Positions 8,535 through 15,820 of a stretch of 64,000 nt of DNA are shown one piece after another; the stretch's first letter is position 1; every line of letters starts with the position of its first letter. Below the pieces are notes generated by a model that saw nothing but the letters and a program-made list of their open reading frames with translations, did no database searches and was not told where the DNA came from. The position numbers were made by a program, and so were the translations under genes. The DNA lies in the NCBI GenBank assembly GCA_036843405.1, contig DAITSJ010000001.1, positions 310,001-374,000 on the forward strand, written 5' to 3'. This DNA is from DGNJ01 sp002388905. Lineage in GTDB: Bacteria > Pseudomonadota > Gammaproteobacteria > Pseudomonadales > Porticoccaceae.

Positions 8535-9968
8535 TCAGCGGGTGTTCTTCGAACGATTCGCCGGCGGGCGCAGGGACCAGGGCTGGATGAGCTCGAGGGC
8601 ACGGCACATTCGCAGGACCAGGTCTTCGCGGCGACCCGGTGCCATGATCTGAAGGCCCGCCGGCAGGCCGTCCACCAGTCCGCAGGGATACGAAGCCGCG
8701 GTGCCGTGGGCGACATTGACCACCGAGGTGTAGTGCGTACCCATGTGGGCGTCGGCGTAGGGATGTCCCCAGCCCTCGGGGATGGGGGGCGCCACGGTCG
8801 CCATGGTGGGAGAACAGATAACATCGTAGCGGGCGAAAAGAGTTTCCAGGTGTGCCCGGGCCCGCTCGATGGCGGCTTTGGCGCGCCGGTATTCTGCGGC
8901 AGAAGGTGGCGGTGCCGAGAGTAAATCCGCCACCCCCGGCATGAGCAGCTCGGGGCTGGCCAGGCACCTGGCGGTGTTGTCATCGGATTGCACAAAGGGA
9001 ACGCTGACCCCGGCTTCATAGCGCGCGAAGCCCCGGGTGTAGACACTGAACGCCGGCCAAATATCGTCAATTTGAACCGTGGGTTCCTCGACGATGGCTC
9101 CTGCTTCGCGCAGCCGCAGCGCGGCTCTCCTGGCCGACTCGATGACCCGGGTATCGGCAGGAATCCAGCCGAAATCGCCTGTCCAGGCCACTTTCAGCCC
9201 CTCGATACCGTCGGCCAGCACCGCTGAATAGTCCACTGCCCTGCATTGTGGATCCGCCATGACCTGAAGCAGGAGTGCGGTATCGCCCGCGGTCCGGGCC
9301 ATGGGTCCAAGGCTTGCGTGGGGGCTGTAGCTGAAAGTGTATTGATCGGGAACCAGGCCGGGCGTGGGATGGAGGCCGATGACGCCGCACAGGGCAGCGG
9401 GAATCCGTACCGAGCCTCCGCCGTCCGAGCCCACCGCCAGTGGCACCATTCCCGTGGCCACGCTCACGGCGGAGCCGCCACTGGAAGCGCCGGCGATGCG
9501 CCCGTTGTCGTAAGGATTGCGTGCTTCTTCCACCAGCCGGTTGACGGAACGGGGCCACATGGCGAATTCCGGCATTTGGGTCTTGCCGATAATGATGGCA
9601 CCGGCGGCGCGCAACCGCTGGACTATGGCTGCGTCATGGCGGGGCAGAAAGTCCCGGTAAATCAGCGAGCCGGCAGTGGAGAGGATATCGCGGGTCCAGA
9701 TCTCGTCCTTAAGCGCAACGGGAATGCCGTGTAGCGGCCCCAGATGCCGATTGTCTGCCACGGCCCGGTCCGCTTCCCGGGCTTCGGCCAGGGCCTGTTC
9801 GCCCGCCAGGGTGATAAAAGCGTGGACCCGGGAGTCCAGTCGGTTTATTCGATCCAGGCATTGCCGGATCAGGGACTCGGCGCTGAGTCTGCGGTCGGCA
9901 ATTTGAGTAGCCAGTTGCCGGGCCGGCAGCCAGGTGATGTCAGAGGTCTCCGCTGAGGCTGTGGCCAT
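8535..9968 (-). CDS. Amidase signature family protein (GatA-like amidase)
   Basis: 478 residues of the amidase signature family. The Ser-cisSer-Lys machinery is visible: the Lys in VALKDEIWT, the Gly/Ser-rich segment GASSGGSAVSVA and the nucleophile region GSDGGGSVRIPA. Substrates in this family range from Glu-tRNA to fatty and aromatic amides. There is no gatB or gatC nearby, so this is more likely a stand-alone amidase than part of the amidotransferase. The ATG at 9968 is chosen since GAGGA lies upstream; an earlier frame extension adds 14 unlikely residues. It converges on srkA, with 15 bases between the stops. Confidence 0.85.
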   Translation of the reverse strand: MATASAETSDITWLPARQLATQIADRRLSAESLIRQCLDRINRLDSRVHAFITLAGEQALAEAREADRAVADNRHLGPLHGIPVALKDEIWTRDILSTAGSLIYRDFLPRHDAAIVQRLRAAGAIIIGKTQMPEFAMWPRSVNRLVEEARNPYDNGRIAGASSGGSAVSVATGMVPLAVGSDGGGSVRIPAALCGVIGLHPTPGLVPDQYTFSYSPHASLGPMARTAGDTALLLQVMADPQCRAVDYSAVLADGIEGLKVAWTGDFGWIPADTRVIESARRAALRLREAGAIVEEPTVQIDDIWPAFSVYTRGFARYEAGVSVPFVQSDDNTARCLASPELLMPGVADLLSAPPPSAAEYRRAKAAIERARAHLETLFARYDVICSPTMATVAPPIPEGWGHPYADAHMGTHYTSVVNVAHGTAASYPCGLVDGLPAGLQIMAPGRREDLVLRMCRALELIQPWSLRPPANRSKNTR

Positions 9969-10080
9969 GCTATTGTCCTCGTAATGGGCATTATCCCGGT
10001 ATCGCGGCATTCCAATAACAATACAGGATTACGAGGAAAAAACGGACCATTCTGGTTGTGCTGCGGGCAGCGCTTTTCCC

Positions 10081-10749
10081 TTAAGACCCGGAAGGAATAG
10101 CACCGCCAGCCAGTCGTCGGCCGACCCAGAAATCCAAGCTCAGGTAGCGGCCGGCGCCATGGAAGAACAGGACCAGGAGCATGATGAAGTAGGTGGCGGC
10201 AAACTCGATGCCGTTATTGAGGATCGCGAAGTTGCCCCTGGCGGTCAGCCAGTCGTAGTTGCCGTGTTTCTCGAGAATGCTGCGGGCCGCCTCCAGTCGT
10301 TTGCCCACTTCCTCGCTGTTTTCCAGGCTTGCCTCGGCGCCGGGCAGGCCCACTGTCGCCAGGGGTTGAGCCATGCTGGTCTGGGGATTCGAAGGCGCGA
10401 TGGCGAACCACCCGTTGTCCCAGTGCACGGCAAAGGCGGCCACCAGCATGGTGATCATCAGTGGAACCGCAATGTAGCGGGTGCCCAGCCCAAGCAATAA
10501 CAGGAAGCCACCCACCAACTCAGCGGCGGTGGCCAGGAAGGCCATCAGCCACGGCAGCGGCAGGCCCAGTCCCCACTCCGGGTTGCCGAACCAGGAGACG
10601 GTGCTGTCAAAGGAGCCGATTTTATTGAGACCGGCGGCGATAAATACCGGCGCCAGGTACAGGCGCAACAAAAGGGGGGCAAGGAAATCGACCTTCCGGG
10701 TCAGGTCGAGCCATTGGTGGATTCGGGCAAGCCAACCGGTGAAGGACAT
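10081..10749 (-). CDS. DoxX family membrane protein, third gene of the MNIO cluster
   Basis: 222 residues with the DoxX fold. Hydrophobic helices are apparent at about 20-45 (LAPLLLRLYLAPVFIAAGL), 65-100, 105-125 and near 170-200, with a soluble loop between the third and fourth. DoxX proteins are small quinone- or oxidoreductase-associated membrane proteins and are a regular partner of MNIO/DUF692 copper-peptide clusters, as in hvfABCD-type loci. It starts 78 bases after the MNIO gene on the same strand and has a GGAGAAA site. Its role here, perhaps delivering electrons or sustaining an oxidative step, is inferred from context only. Confidence 0.8.
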   Translation of the reverse strand: MSFTGWLARIHQWLDLTRKVDFLAPLLLRLYLAPVFIAAGLNKIGSFDSTVSWFGNPEWGLGLPLPWLMAFLATAAELVGGFLLLLGLGTRYIAVPLMITMLVAAFAVHWDNGWFAIAPSNPQTSMAQPLATVGLPGAEASLENSEEVGKRLEAARSILEKHGNYDWLTARGNFAILNNGIEFAATYFIMLLVLFFHGAGRYLSLDFWVGRRLAGGAIPSGS

Positions 10750-10827
10750 GGTTTTCTCCTTTGTTTTTGGGGTGTTTTCGGCAGCGGGGAATGTCGGGGG
10801 ACCTACCGGCGGGATAGTCGTTTGGCG

Positions 10828-11685
10828 CTAAACCCTGGCTGCTGTCGGACTCTTCTCCGGCACGGCGAAACCCGATTGCAAGGTCCGGATCTGGTCCACT
10901 TCGCCGAGCAACGTCGCCAGGGGCGGAAAGTTGAAATCCCGTTCCAGCAGTGTGGGAACGGCCCCGAACCGGCCGTAGGTGTGCTTCAGAAGCTGCCATA
11001 CCGGTTCGATCACGTCGGCGCCGTGGGTGTCCACCTTCAGGTCCTCGGCTTCGTCGTAGTGACCCGCCACGTGCAGATAGCAGATGCGCTCTCCGGGCAG
11101 ACCCCCGATAAAGTCGTAGGGGTCGTAACGGTGGTTGATGCCGTTGACATAGACATTGTTGACGTCCAGCAGCAAGTCGCAATCCGCTTCCTCCAGCACG
11201 GCCTTAAGAAACACCTGCTCGCTCATTTCGGCCGAGGGCGCGGCGTAATAACTGACATTCTCAATGCCGATTCGCTGGCCGAGAAAATCCTGGACCCGGG
11301 CGATACGCCCTGACACATGCTTTATCGCCTCCTCGGTGAAGGGAATGGGCATCAGGTCGTAGAGGTGACCGCTGTCGCTGCAGTAACTCAGGTGTTCGGT
11401 ATAGCACCGTACATCGTACTGGCGAAGAAAGTTGCGAATATCCGCGAGCAATGCCATATCCAGGGGATCGGTACTGCCCAGGGACAGGGAGAGTCCGTGG
11501 CAGACGAATGGGCGCCGTTCCGCCATGGCCGCAAAGCGCCGGCCGAAACGGCCACCCACGTGGATCCAGTTTTCCGGCGCCACTTCAAAAAAATCAGGCA
11601 ACCGGTCCCCGGTTCCGGCGAGCGAGTCCATAATCGCTCGCCGCAGGCCGAGGCCGGCGCCTGACAGGGCGAAATCAGTAGTCAT
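10828..11685 (-). CDS. MNIO (DUF692) multinuclear iron oxidative enzyme, HvfB/BufB-like
   Basis: 285 residues of the DUF692 TIM-barrel family. Candidate metal ligands of the family are all present: VCHGLSLSLG, YTEHLSY, GIENVSYY, LLLDVNNVYVN, YLHVAGHYDE, VDTHG and the LLERDFNFP segment. Characterised members modify cysteines in peptides (methanobactin oxazolone, 3-thiaglutamate, copper-binding bufferin/HvfA-type peptides) with O2. It lies 27 bases after the Cys-repeat precursor gene, the expected substrate. The ATG at 11685 gives the family N-terminus; a TTG at 11700 is an alternative. The usual adjacent DUF2063 partner, thought to aid substrate recognition, is missing. Confidence 0.9.
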   Translation of the reverse strand: MTTDFALSGAGLGLRRAIMDSLAGTGDRLPDFFEVAPENWIHVGGRFGRRFAAMAERRPFVCHGLSLSLGSTDPLDMALLADIRNFLRQYDVRCYTEHLSYCSDSGHLYDLMPIPFTEEAIKHVSGRIARVQDFLGQRIGIENVSYYAAPSAEMSEQVFLKAVLEEADCDLLLDVNNVYVNGINHRYDPYDFIGGLPGERICYLHVAGHYDEAEDLKVDTHGADVIEPVWQLLKHTYGRFGAVPTLLERDFNFPPLATLLGEVDQIRTLQSGFAVPEKSPTAARV

Positions 11686-11712
11686 AATGGCGACCGTCAA
11701 TAACCCCTGTGG

Positions 11713-12054
11713 TTATGCGCCGCATTTGCCTTCGCCACACTTGCCCTCGGCGTCCTTGGCAGCTTTGTCTTCGCCACATGCGCCCTCGGCATCCTTGGCG
11801 GCCTTGTCCTCGCCGCATGTGCCCTCGGCATCCTTGGCGGCCTTGTCCTCGCCGCATGTGCCTTCGGCATCCTTGGCAGTCATGTCGCCACCGCACTTGC
11901 CTTCGGCGTGGCTGTCGGCCAGTTGATAACCGCTGCCGATATCGTTGGCCACGAAAGGATTGTCGGCCGCAGTCGCCAGGGGCGCGGCCAGGGTAGACGA
12001 CATAAAGGCGATCCCGGCGGTAATTCTGAGGCTGTTAATGGTTTTGTTGCTCAT
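11713..12054 (-). CDS. HvfA-like secreted precursor peptide with six EGxCG motifs
   Basis: 113 residues. A Sec-type signal peptide occupies residues 1-29 (hydrophobic core TAGIAFMSSTLAA, likely cleavage after ATA). The mature part begins NPFVANDIGSGYQLAD, typical of HvfA-like peptides, and then carries six EGxCG motifs with Cys at 54, 67, 80, 93, 106 and 111; x is K, T, T, A, K, K. The first five Cys are spaced exactly 13 residues apart by a CGEDKAAKDAEG-type linker. HvfA-family peptides are substrates of MNIO enzymes, which oxidise Cys in EGKCG motifs and create copper-binding groups. A role in periplasmic metal (copper) sequestration is inferred. An ECF-like promoter sits 45-71 bases upstream. 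Confidence 0.88.
   Translation of the reverse strand: MSNKTINSLRITAGIAFMSSTLAAPLATAADNPFVANDIGSGYQLADSHAEGKCGGDMTAKDAEGTCGEDKAAKDAEGTCGEDKAAKDAEGACGEDKAAKDAEGKCGEGKCGA
11750..11905 (-). repeat. Four tandem 39-bp coding repeats inside the precursor gene
   Basis: Four direct repeats of exactly 39 bp cover 11750-11788, 11789-11827, 11828-11866 and 11867-11905. Units 2 and 3 differ at a single base; units 1 and 4 have diverged more. Each encodes 13 residues including one EGxCG motif, so repeat number sets the number of modifiable cysteines. Confidence 0.92.
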
Positions 12055-12098
12055 AGCTGACTCCGTTTATGGTGGTTGAAAACCGTTGCGTCCTGTTT

Positions 12099-12125
12099 GG
12101 ATGCGGGAACGCGTCATTCGTTACA
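12099..12125 (-). promoter_or_regulatory. ECF-type promoter upstream of the precursor peptide gene
   Basis: Read on the minus strand, TGTAAC (12125-12120) is followed by 16 bases and CATCC (12103-12099), then about 45 bases to the ATG. The same elements with identical 16-nt spacing precede the radical SAM gene. A GTAAC-type -35 box is known for ECF sigma factors that control DUF692 loci (for example sigma F of Caulobacter). Assignment to the sigma factor encoded at 15814-16416 is inference. Confidence 0.6.
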
Positions 12126-12250
12126 TAAAAAATTATTTTGGTGTCCTTCCGTCCCGTCAGGGTATGGCTGCTACCGGTTAGACGCAGTCGATGTGAATTG
12201 GATCCATCACGCCCCTCAATGGTAATGGATAGGGCCGACCTGGACCGAAC

Positions 12251-13186
12251 TCAGCTCGTGCCTTCACTGCAGGAGGCGCCATAACGGAAGCAGCTGTAGC
12301 AGCGGTGGTGACGGAGCATCACTCGCTGCTCTACACTCTCCGCCAGGCTCGCGCCCAGGTCGTAATCCGGGTCGTCGTCCACCAGGGTGCAGGCGTACAC
12401 ACGGGTCCGGCTATCCTTCTTGACGATCATGCGGCTGAACGCGCACATAAAGTCGGCCCGGGTTTCCGGGGTGTGGTGGGTGGTCATGCAGTTTTCGCTG
12501 ATTTGTGGTGTCTCCACCTGGCTGCCGGGTGCGTGGAAATCGGGAAAGGACACCTGGTGGGTATCCTCGGGGATACCGTACTCCCGAAACAGTTGCCGAA
12601 AACGGGTTTCCACCGCCGGAGTGTCTTCGCCGGCTTCCCATTGCCGGGCCAGCGACACCGGAAATCCCATTCGATGCAGGTCGGCCATGGTGGCCAAAGC
12701 CTCGCCGAAGGTCCCCCCGCCGCGCCCGGCCTCGTGCCGGAATCGGTCCGGGTAATCGATGCTGATGCGAAAACGCACCGGATGGGGGCCTTCGGCCAGG
12801 TGGGCGATCTGCGACAGCCGTTGGCGAAGGGGCGCCGTGGCGTTGCTCAGTACCAGGCAGGGGCGATGCCTGGCGGCGTAATCCAGTATCCGGTGCATGT
12901 CCCGGGCGACAAAGGGCTCCCCGCCGGTAAAGGAAAAGGATTCGACTCCCAGCGCCAGCGCGTCGTCGATATGGGGCCGGGCATCGGCCAGGGTCATCAA
13001 CTGGAGGCGGTTGTCACCGGGTTTTGAGCCCTCCAGGCAAAAAGGGCAGGCAAGATTGCAGGCGGTGCCGGTATGAAACCACAGTTCCCGCAGGCGCACC
13101 GTATCGATATAGCCCCGGCGTTCGCCGTCGCTGGTGTAGTGCCAGGTGTCCGGGTGCTCCATATTCCTGCTTCGGATCAATTCCAC
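12251..13186 (-). CDS. Radical SAM protein of unknown function, near the MNIO cluster
   Basis: 311 residues. The 4Fe-4S/SAM motif CNLACPFC (CxxxCxxC) lies near residue 43, followed by the SAM-binding FTGGEPF segment; the core is a radical SAM partial barrel. The C-terminal third is Cys-rich (ENCMTTHH, DFMCAFSRM, VYACTLVDDD, HRCYSCFRYGASC), suggesting an auxiliary Fe-S site as in SPASM-like enzymes. The GTG at 13186 is chosen because AGGAGGGG stands six bases upstream; longer starts lack a site. It shares a promoter type with the HvfA-like gene 196 bases downstream. Possible roles are peptide modification or metal/metalloid chemistry; I do not recognise the family precisely. Confidence 0.8.
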   Translation of the reverse strand: MELIRSRNMEHPDTWHYTSDGERRGYIDTVRLRELWFHTGTACNLACPFCLEGSKPGDNRLQLMTLADARPHIDDALALGVESFSFTGGEPFVARDMHRILDYAARHRPCLVLSNATAPLRQRLSQIAHLAEGPHPVRFRISIDYPDRFRHEAGRGGGTFGEALATMADLHRMGFPVSLARQWEAGEDTPAVETRFRQLFREYGIPEDTHQVSFPDFHAPGSQVETPQISENCMTTHHTPETRADFMCAFSRMIVKKDSRTRVYACTLVDDDPDYDLGASLAESVEQRVMLRHHRCYSCFRYGASCSEGTS

Positions 13187-13305
13187 TGGTGGCCCCTCCT
13201 GCGTTGGCGAATCCTTTCTCCGGAGGCAGAGAAAAGGATCTCCTGGGTGCTGCATGTCGCTCCCATGGCATTGCTCCGGTTCAATACTGTTTATAACCAA
13301 AGCAT

Positions 13306-13332
13306 GGATGAAATCCCGCCCGCTTTGTTACA
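13306..13332 (-). promoter_or_regulatory. ECF-type promoter upstream of the radical SAM gene
   Basis: On the minus strand TGTAAC (13332-13327) is followed by exactly 16 bases and CATCC (13310-13306), leaving an untranslated leader of roughly 110 bases before the GTG at 13186. Element sequences and spacing equal those before the HvfA-like gene. The -35 box is overlapped by a 14-bp inverted repeat (13324-13337). Confidence 0.6.
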
Positions 13333-13451
13333 ACAAATTAGTTGGCACTGGCGACGGACGGGTGACACCGGCTGATCTATGCTTTCTTTAAATGGGCTGT
13401 TACGCGGCCGGGTATGCAGACCAGCGTTATTAAACACTTCAGGAGGGACCT

Positions 13452-14894
13452 ATGTCATCCCGCGAAGTCGACATCGCCATTATCGGTGCCGGTACCGCCG
13501 GCCTGACTGCCTACAATGCCGCGAGTCGCCACACGGACAGTCTCGTTCTGATCGATAGCGGTCCCCTGGGCACCACCTGTGCCCGTGTCGGCTGCATGCC
13601 CAGCAAACTGTTGATTGCGGCCGCCAGCGCCGCCCATGGGGCGCGACACAGTTCGCTGTTCGGCATCCAGGTGGGTGAGCTGGAAATCGACGGGGCAGCG
13701 GTGATGGACAGGCTGCATCGCGAGCGGGACCGGTTTGTGGACTCGGTGCTGGATTCCCTGGGCCGCATACCGGACAACCGCAAACTGGCCGGCCGGGCGC
13801 GGTTTCTGGCAACCAACCGGCTGGGCCTGGACGACGGTACGGAAATCGAAGCGGGGCGTATCGTGATTGCCACCGGGGCGCGCCCCAATGTGCCCGGCTT
13901 TCTTCGCGAAGCGGGCGAGCGACTGCTTACCAACGAAAACCTCTTTGAGCTGGAATCCCTCCCCGGCTCGGTGGCGGTATTCGGCCCCGGGGTGCTGGGA
14001 CTCGAGCTGGGACAGGCCCTGAGTCGCCTGGGGGCGAAGGTGCGTATGTTCGGTACCAACGGCTCTCTGGCCTCCATTGGCGACGCGGAAATCCGTCAAT
14101 ACGCCTGCCGATGCTTCAACGAGGAATTCTATCTTGATCTTTCTGCGGACGTGAAACAGGTCGAACGGGTAGCCAATGGTGTTGCAATCACTTACCGCCA
14201 TCGGCAAAAAGGGGAGATCACCGAGGAATTCGACTATGTGCTGGCGGCCACCGGCAGACGCCCCAATATTGACGAACTCGATCTGGAAAAAAGCGGACTG
14301 GAACTGGACGAAGAAGGCCTGCCCGAGGTCGATCCCCGTACCCTGCAGTGCGGCGAAAGCCCGATATTCCTGGTGGGAGACGCCAACACCAAGGTACCGT
14401 TTCTCCATGTGGCCGCCGAAGAGGGGCGCATAGCCGGCCGTAATGCGGCCCGCTATCCCCATCTGGAAAAAAACGACAGGCTGGTGGATTTCTCGGTGGT
14501 GTTCTCCGATCCGCAGGTGGCCTCGGTGGGGTTGAGAATGCCCGAGCTCGGCGAGCAGTGCCCGGATCGCTATGCCGAAGGGAAAGCCTCCTTTGAGGAT
14601 CAGGGCCGCAGCCGCGTTATGGGTAGAAACCGGGGGCTGGTCAAGGTGTACGGTGAGCGAGGCAGCGGCCGCTTTCTGGGTGCGGAAATATTCGGTCCGG
14701 CAGCGGAACACACGGGCCACCTGCTGGCCTGGGCGGCGGAATGCGGTTTGACCGTGTCGCAAATGCTGGCCATGCCTTACTACCATCCGGTCGTTGAAGA
14801 GGGATTGCGGACTGCGCTGAAGGATCTCAGCTACAGGCTGGAAGAGGGCCCACGACAGGAGGATCGCTGCCTGGAATGCGGGCCGGGAGGTTAA
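13452..14894 (+). CDS. Dihydrolipoyl-dehydrogenase-like pyridine nucleotide-disulfide oxidoreductase
   Basis: 480 residues of the class I disulfide oxidoreductase family: FAD motif GAGTAGL near residue 12, the redox disulfide in CARVGCMPSK (Cys-x4-Cys), the NAD(P)-binding GPGVLGLELG, a second FAD site FLVGDANT and the C-terminal interface dyad YYHPVVEEG. It is not next to pyruvate or 2-oxoglutarate dehydrogenase genes, so it is unlikely to be the housekeeping E3. The last residues contain CLEC (CxxC), an extra tail that could relay electrons as in MerA or thioredoxin reductases. It has a strong AGGAGGG site and is divergent from the radical SAM gene. Substrate unknown. Confidence 0.85.
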   Translation: MSSREVDIAIIGAGTAGLTAYNAASRHTDSLVLIDSGPLGTTCARVGCMPSKLLIAAASAAHGARHSSLFGIQVGELEIDGAAVMDRLHRERDRFVDSVLDSLGRIPDNRKLAGRARFLATNRLGLDDGTEIEAGRIVIATGARPNVPGFLREAGERLLTNENLFELESLPGSVAVFGPGVLGLELGQALSRLGAKVRMFGTNGSLASIGDAEIRQYACRCFNEEFYLDLSADVKQVERVANGVAITYRHRQKGEITEEFDYVLAATGRRPNIDELDLEKSGLELDEEGLPEVDPRTLQCGESPIFLVGDANTKVPFLHVAAEEGRIAGRNAARYPHLEKNDRLVDFSVVFSDPQVASVGLRMPELGEQCPDRYAEGKASFEDQGRSRVMGRNRGLVKVYGERGSGRFLGAEIFGPAAEHTGHLLAWAAECGLTVSQMLAMPYYHPVVEEGLRTALKDLSYRLEEGPRQEDRCLECGPGG

Positions 14895-14903
14895 AACCGG
14901 ACG

Positions 14904-15314
14904 CTATCCGTGTTTGACCCCGTCGAGCGTCCAGCGGGTATCCAGGTCCCTCAGGTAGTAGAGCACGATACAGGCCGCAAGCATGGGCCAGGCGGCAAAA
15001 AACAGCAGGTGCTCGAAAGGGGCCAGGTACTGCCGCCAGGATGACAGGGTGGAGATCGCGTGAATGACAAGGACCGCGCCGTAGGTAAAGCGCTTCCCGT
15101 ACCCGGCAGCGAAAGCGCACACCAGGAGCAATTCGGCGATGCCGATGGCAATGAAGGCACCGGCGCCGAGTCCGCCGATGCCGTAGAAGTTCTCGTAAAC
15201 CAGGCCCGCGTGATCCGGTTGCACGAACTTGTCGAGCGTCCACACCAGCATAACGATAAAGACGCCAATACGGAGCAGCAGCAGCGAATTGGCAACGCGA
15301 TTTTCAATGGTCAT
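14904..15314 (-). CDS. DoxX-like four-helix membrane protein
   Basis: 136 residues with four hydrophobic helices, at about 10-35, 50-70, 75-95 and 105-125. It resembles small DoxX/DoxD-like membrane proteins. It is the fourth gene of the ECF sigma operon and overlaps the NrtS-like gene by 11 bases. The ATG at 15314 is chosen because GGGAG precedes it by eight bases; a GTG at 15323 overlaps that site. The gene converges on the flavoprotein gene, with only 9 bases between the two ends. Function unknown. Confidence 0.65.
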   Translation of the reverse strand: MTIENRVANSLLLLRIGVFIVMLVWTLDKFVQPDHAGLVYENFYGIGGLGAGAFIAIGIAELLLVCAFAAGYGKRFTYGAVLVIHAISTLSSWRQYLAPFEHLLFFAAWPMLAACIVLYYLRDLDTRWTLDGVKHG

Positions 15315-15555
15315 TTCTGTCACTCCCGCGGCCTGCCGGTTTTGTCCCGGCCATTTCCTTGGCGACGCTGGTCCAGGTGGATACGCAATAGGGAACGATA
15401 AATGTCAGTCCCGCTTTCAGCCAGTCCGGAGACTCGCCCCCGACAATGACGTCGCCCTGGTTGATCGCCACCAGTATGGGGCCAACCACCAGCGCCAAGC
15501 GGGCGGCGCGCTTGGCGGTTTCCCGTTCGACAGCGAGCCGGAAAATGGCACCCAA
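15304..15555 (-). CDS. NrtS-like small membrane protein
   Basis: 83 residues with the pattern of the nitrate/nitrite transporter NrtS family: a first helix with VVGPILVAINQGD and a second with LTFIVPYCVSTW. NrtS was described in cyanobacteria as a small protein supporting nitrate/nitrite transport, but most homologues are uncharacterised. The start appears to be a TTG at 15555 with only a weak ribosome-binding site, so the N-terminus is uncertain. It sits 16 bases after the anti-sigma gene, so regulation with it is likely. Whether it moves nitrate here is unknown. Confidence 0.7.
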   Translation of the reverse strand: MGAIFRLAVERETAKRAARLALVVGPILVAINQGDVIVGGESPDWLKAGLTFIVPYCVSTWTSVAKEMAGTKPAGRGSDRNDH

Positions 15556-15571
15556 GCGCTCGCCGGCGGTA

Positions 15572-15820
15572 TCAGCCCCGGGAATCGCTGTTCTCCCCGC
15601 GTTTGTCGTGGATATGGTCCATCACACGGGAGACCTCCTCGTCGCTGGCCGGGCCGTGCATAAAGGGAATCGCTGCCAAAAGAGCACGCAAATAGCGGAC
15701 ATAGCGGCGGCAGTGCCGGCACATCATCAGGTGCATGCGCACGGCCATTTTTCGCGGCCGCGAAAGGTCTCCGGCGAGTAGTCGGTCCGCATCCCGGACG
15801 ATTTCACGACATTTCAACAC
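15572..15820 (-). CDS. Zinc-finger (ZAS-type) anti-sigma factor
   Basis: 82 residues. A Cys near the N-terminus (KCREIV) and the HLMMCRHC motif (HxxxCxxC) near residue 30 form the zinc-binding anti-sigma domain (zf-HC2). No transmembrane segment is evident, so this is probably a soluble anti-sigma that releases its partner on redox or metal stress. The gene overlaps the end of the sigma factor gene by seven bases, the classic coupled arrangement. Confidence 0.85.
   Translation of the reverse strand: MLKCREIVRDADRLLAGDLSRPRKMAVRMHLMMCRHCRRYVRYLRALLAAIPFMHGPASDEEVSRVMDHIHDKRGENSDSRG

Noticed and set aside
8535..9968. Annotation as GatA of the Glu-tRNA(Gln) amidotransferase
   Set aside because: gatB and gatC are not nearby, and the sequence reads as a general amidase.
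11750..11905. Possible CRISPR or non-coding repeat array
   Set aside because: Units are 39 bp, directly contiguous without spacers, and in frame within a secreted peptide; they are coding repeats.
13338..13451. A matching ECF promoter for the flavoprotein gene on the plus strand
   Set aside because: TGTTAC occurs, but no CATCC-like element lies 16 bases downstream; the match is too weak to claim.
13455..14786. Long minus-strand open frame opposite the flavoprotein gene
   Set aside because: No homology pattern and composition expected of an antisense shadow.
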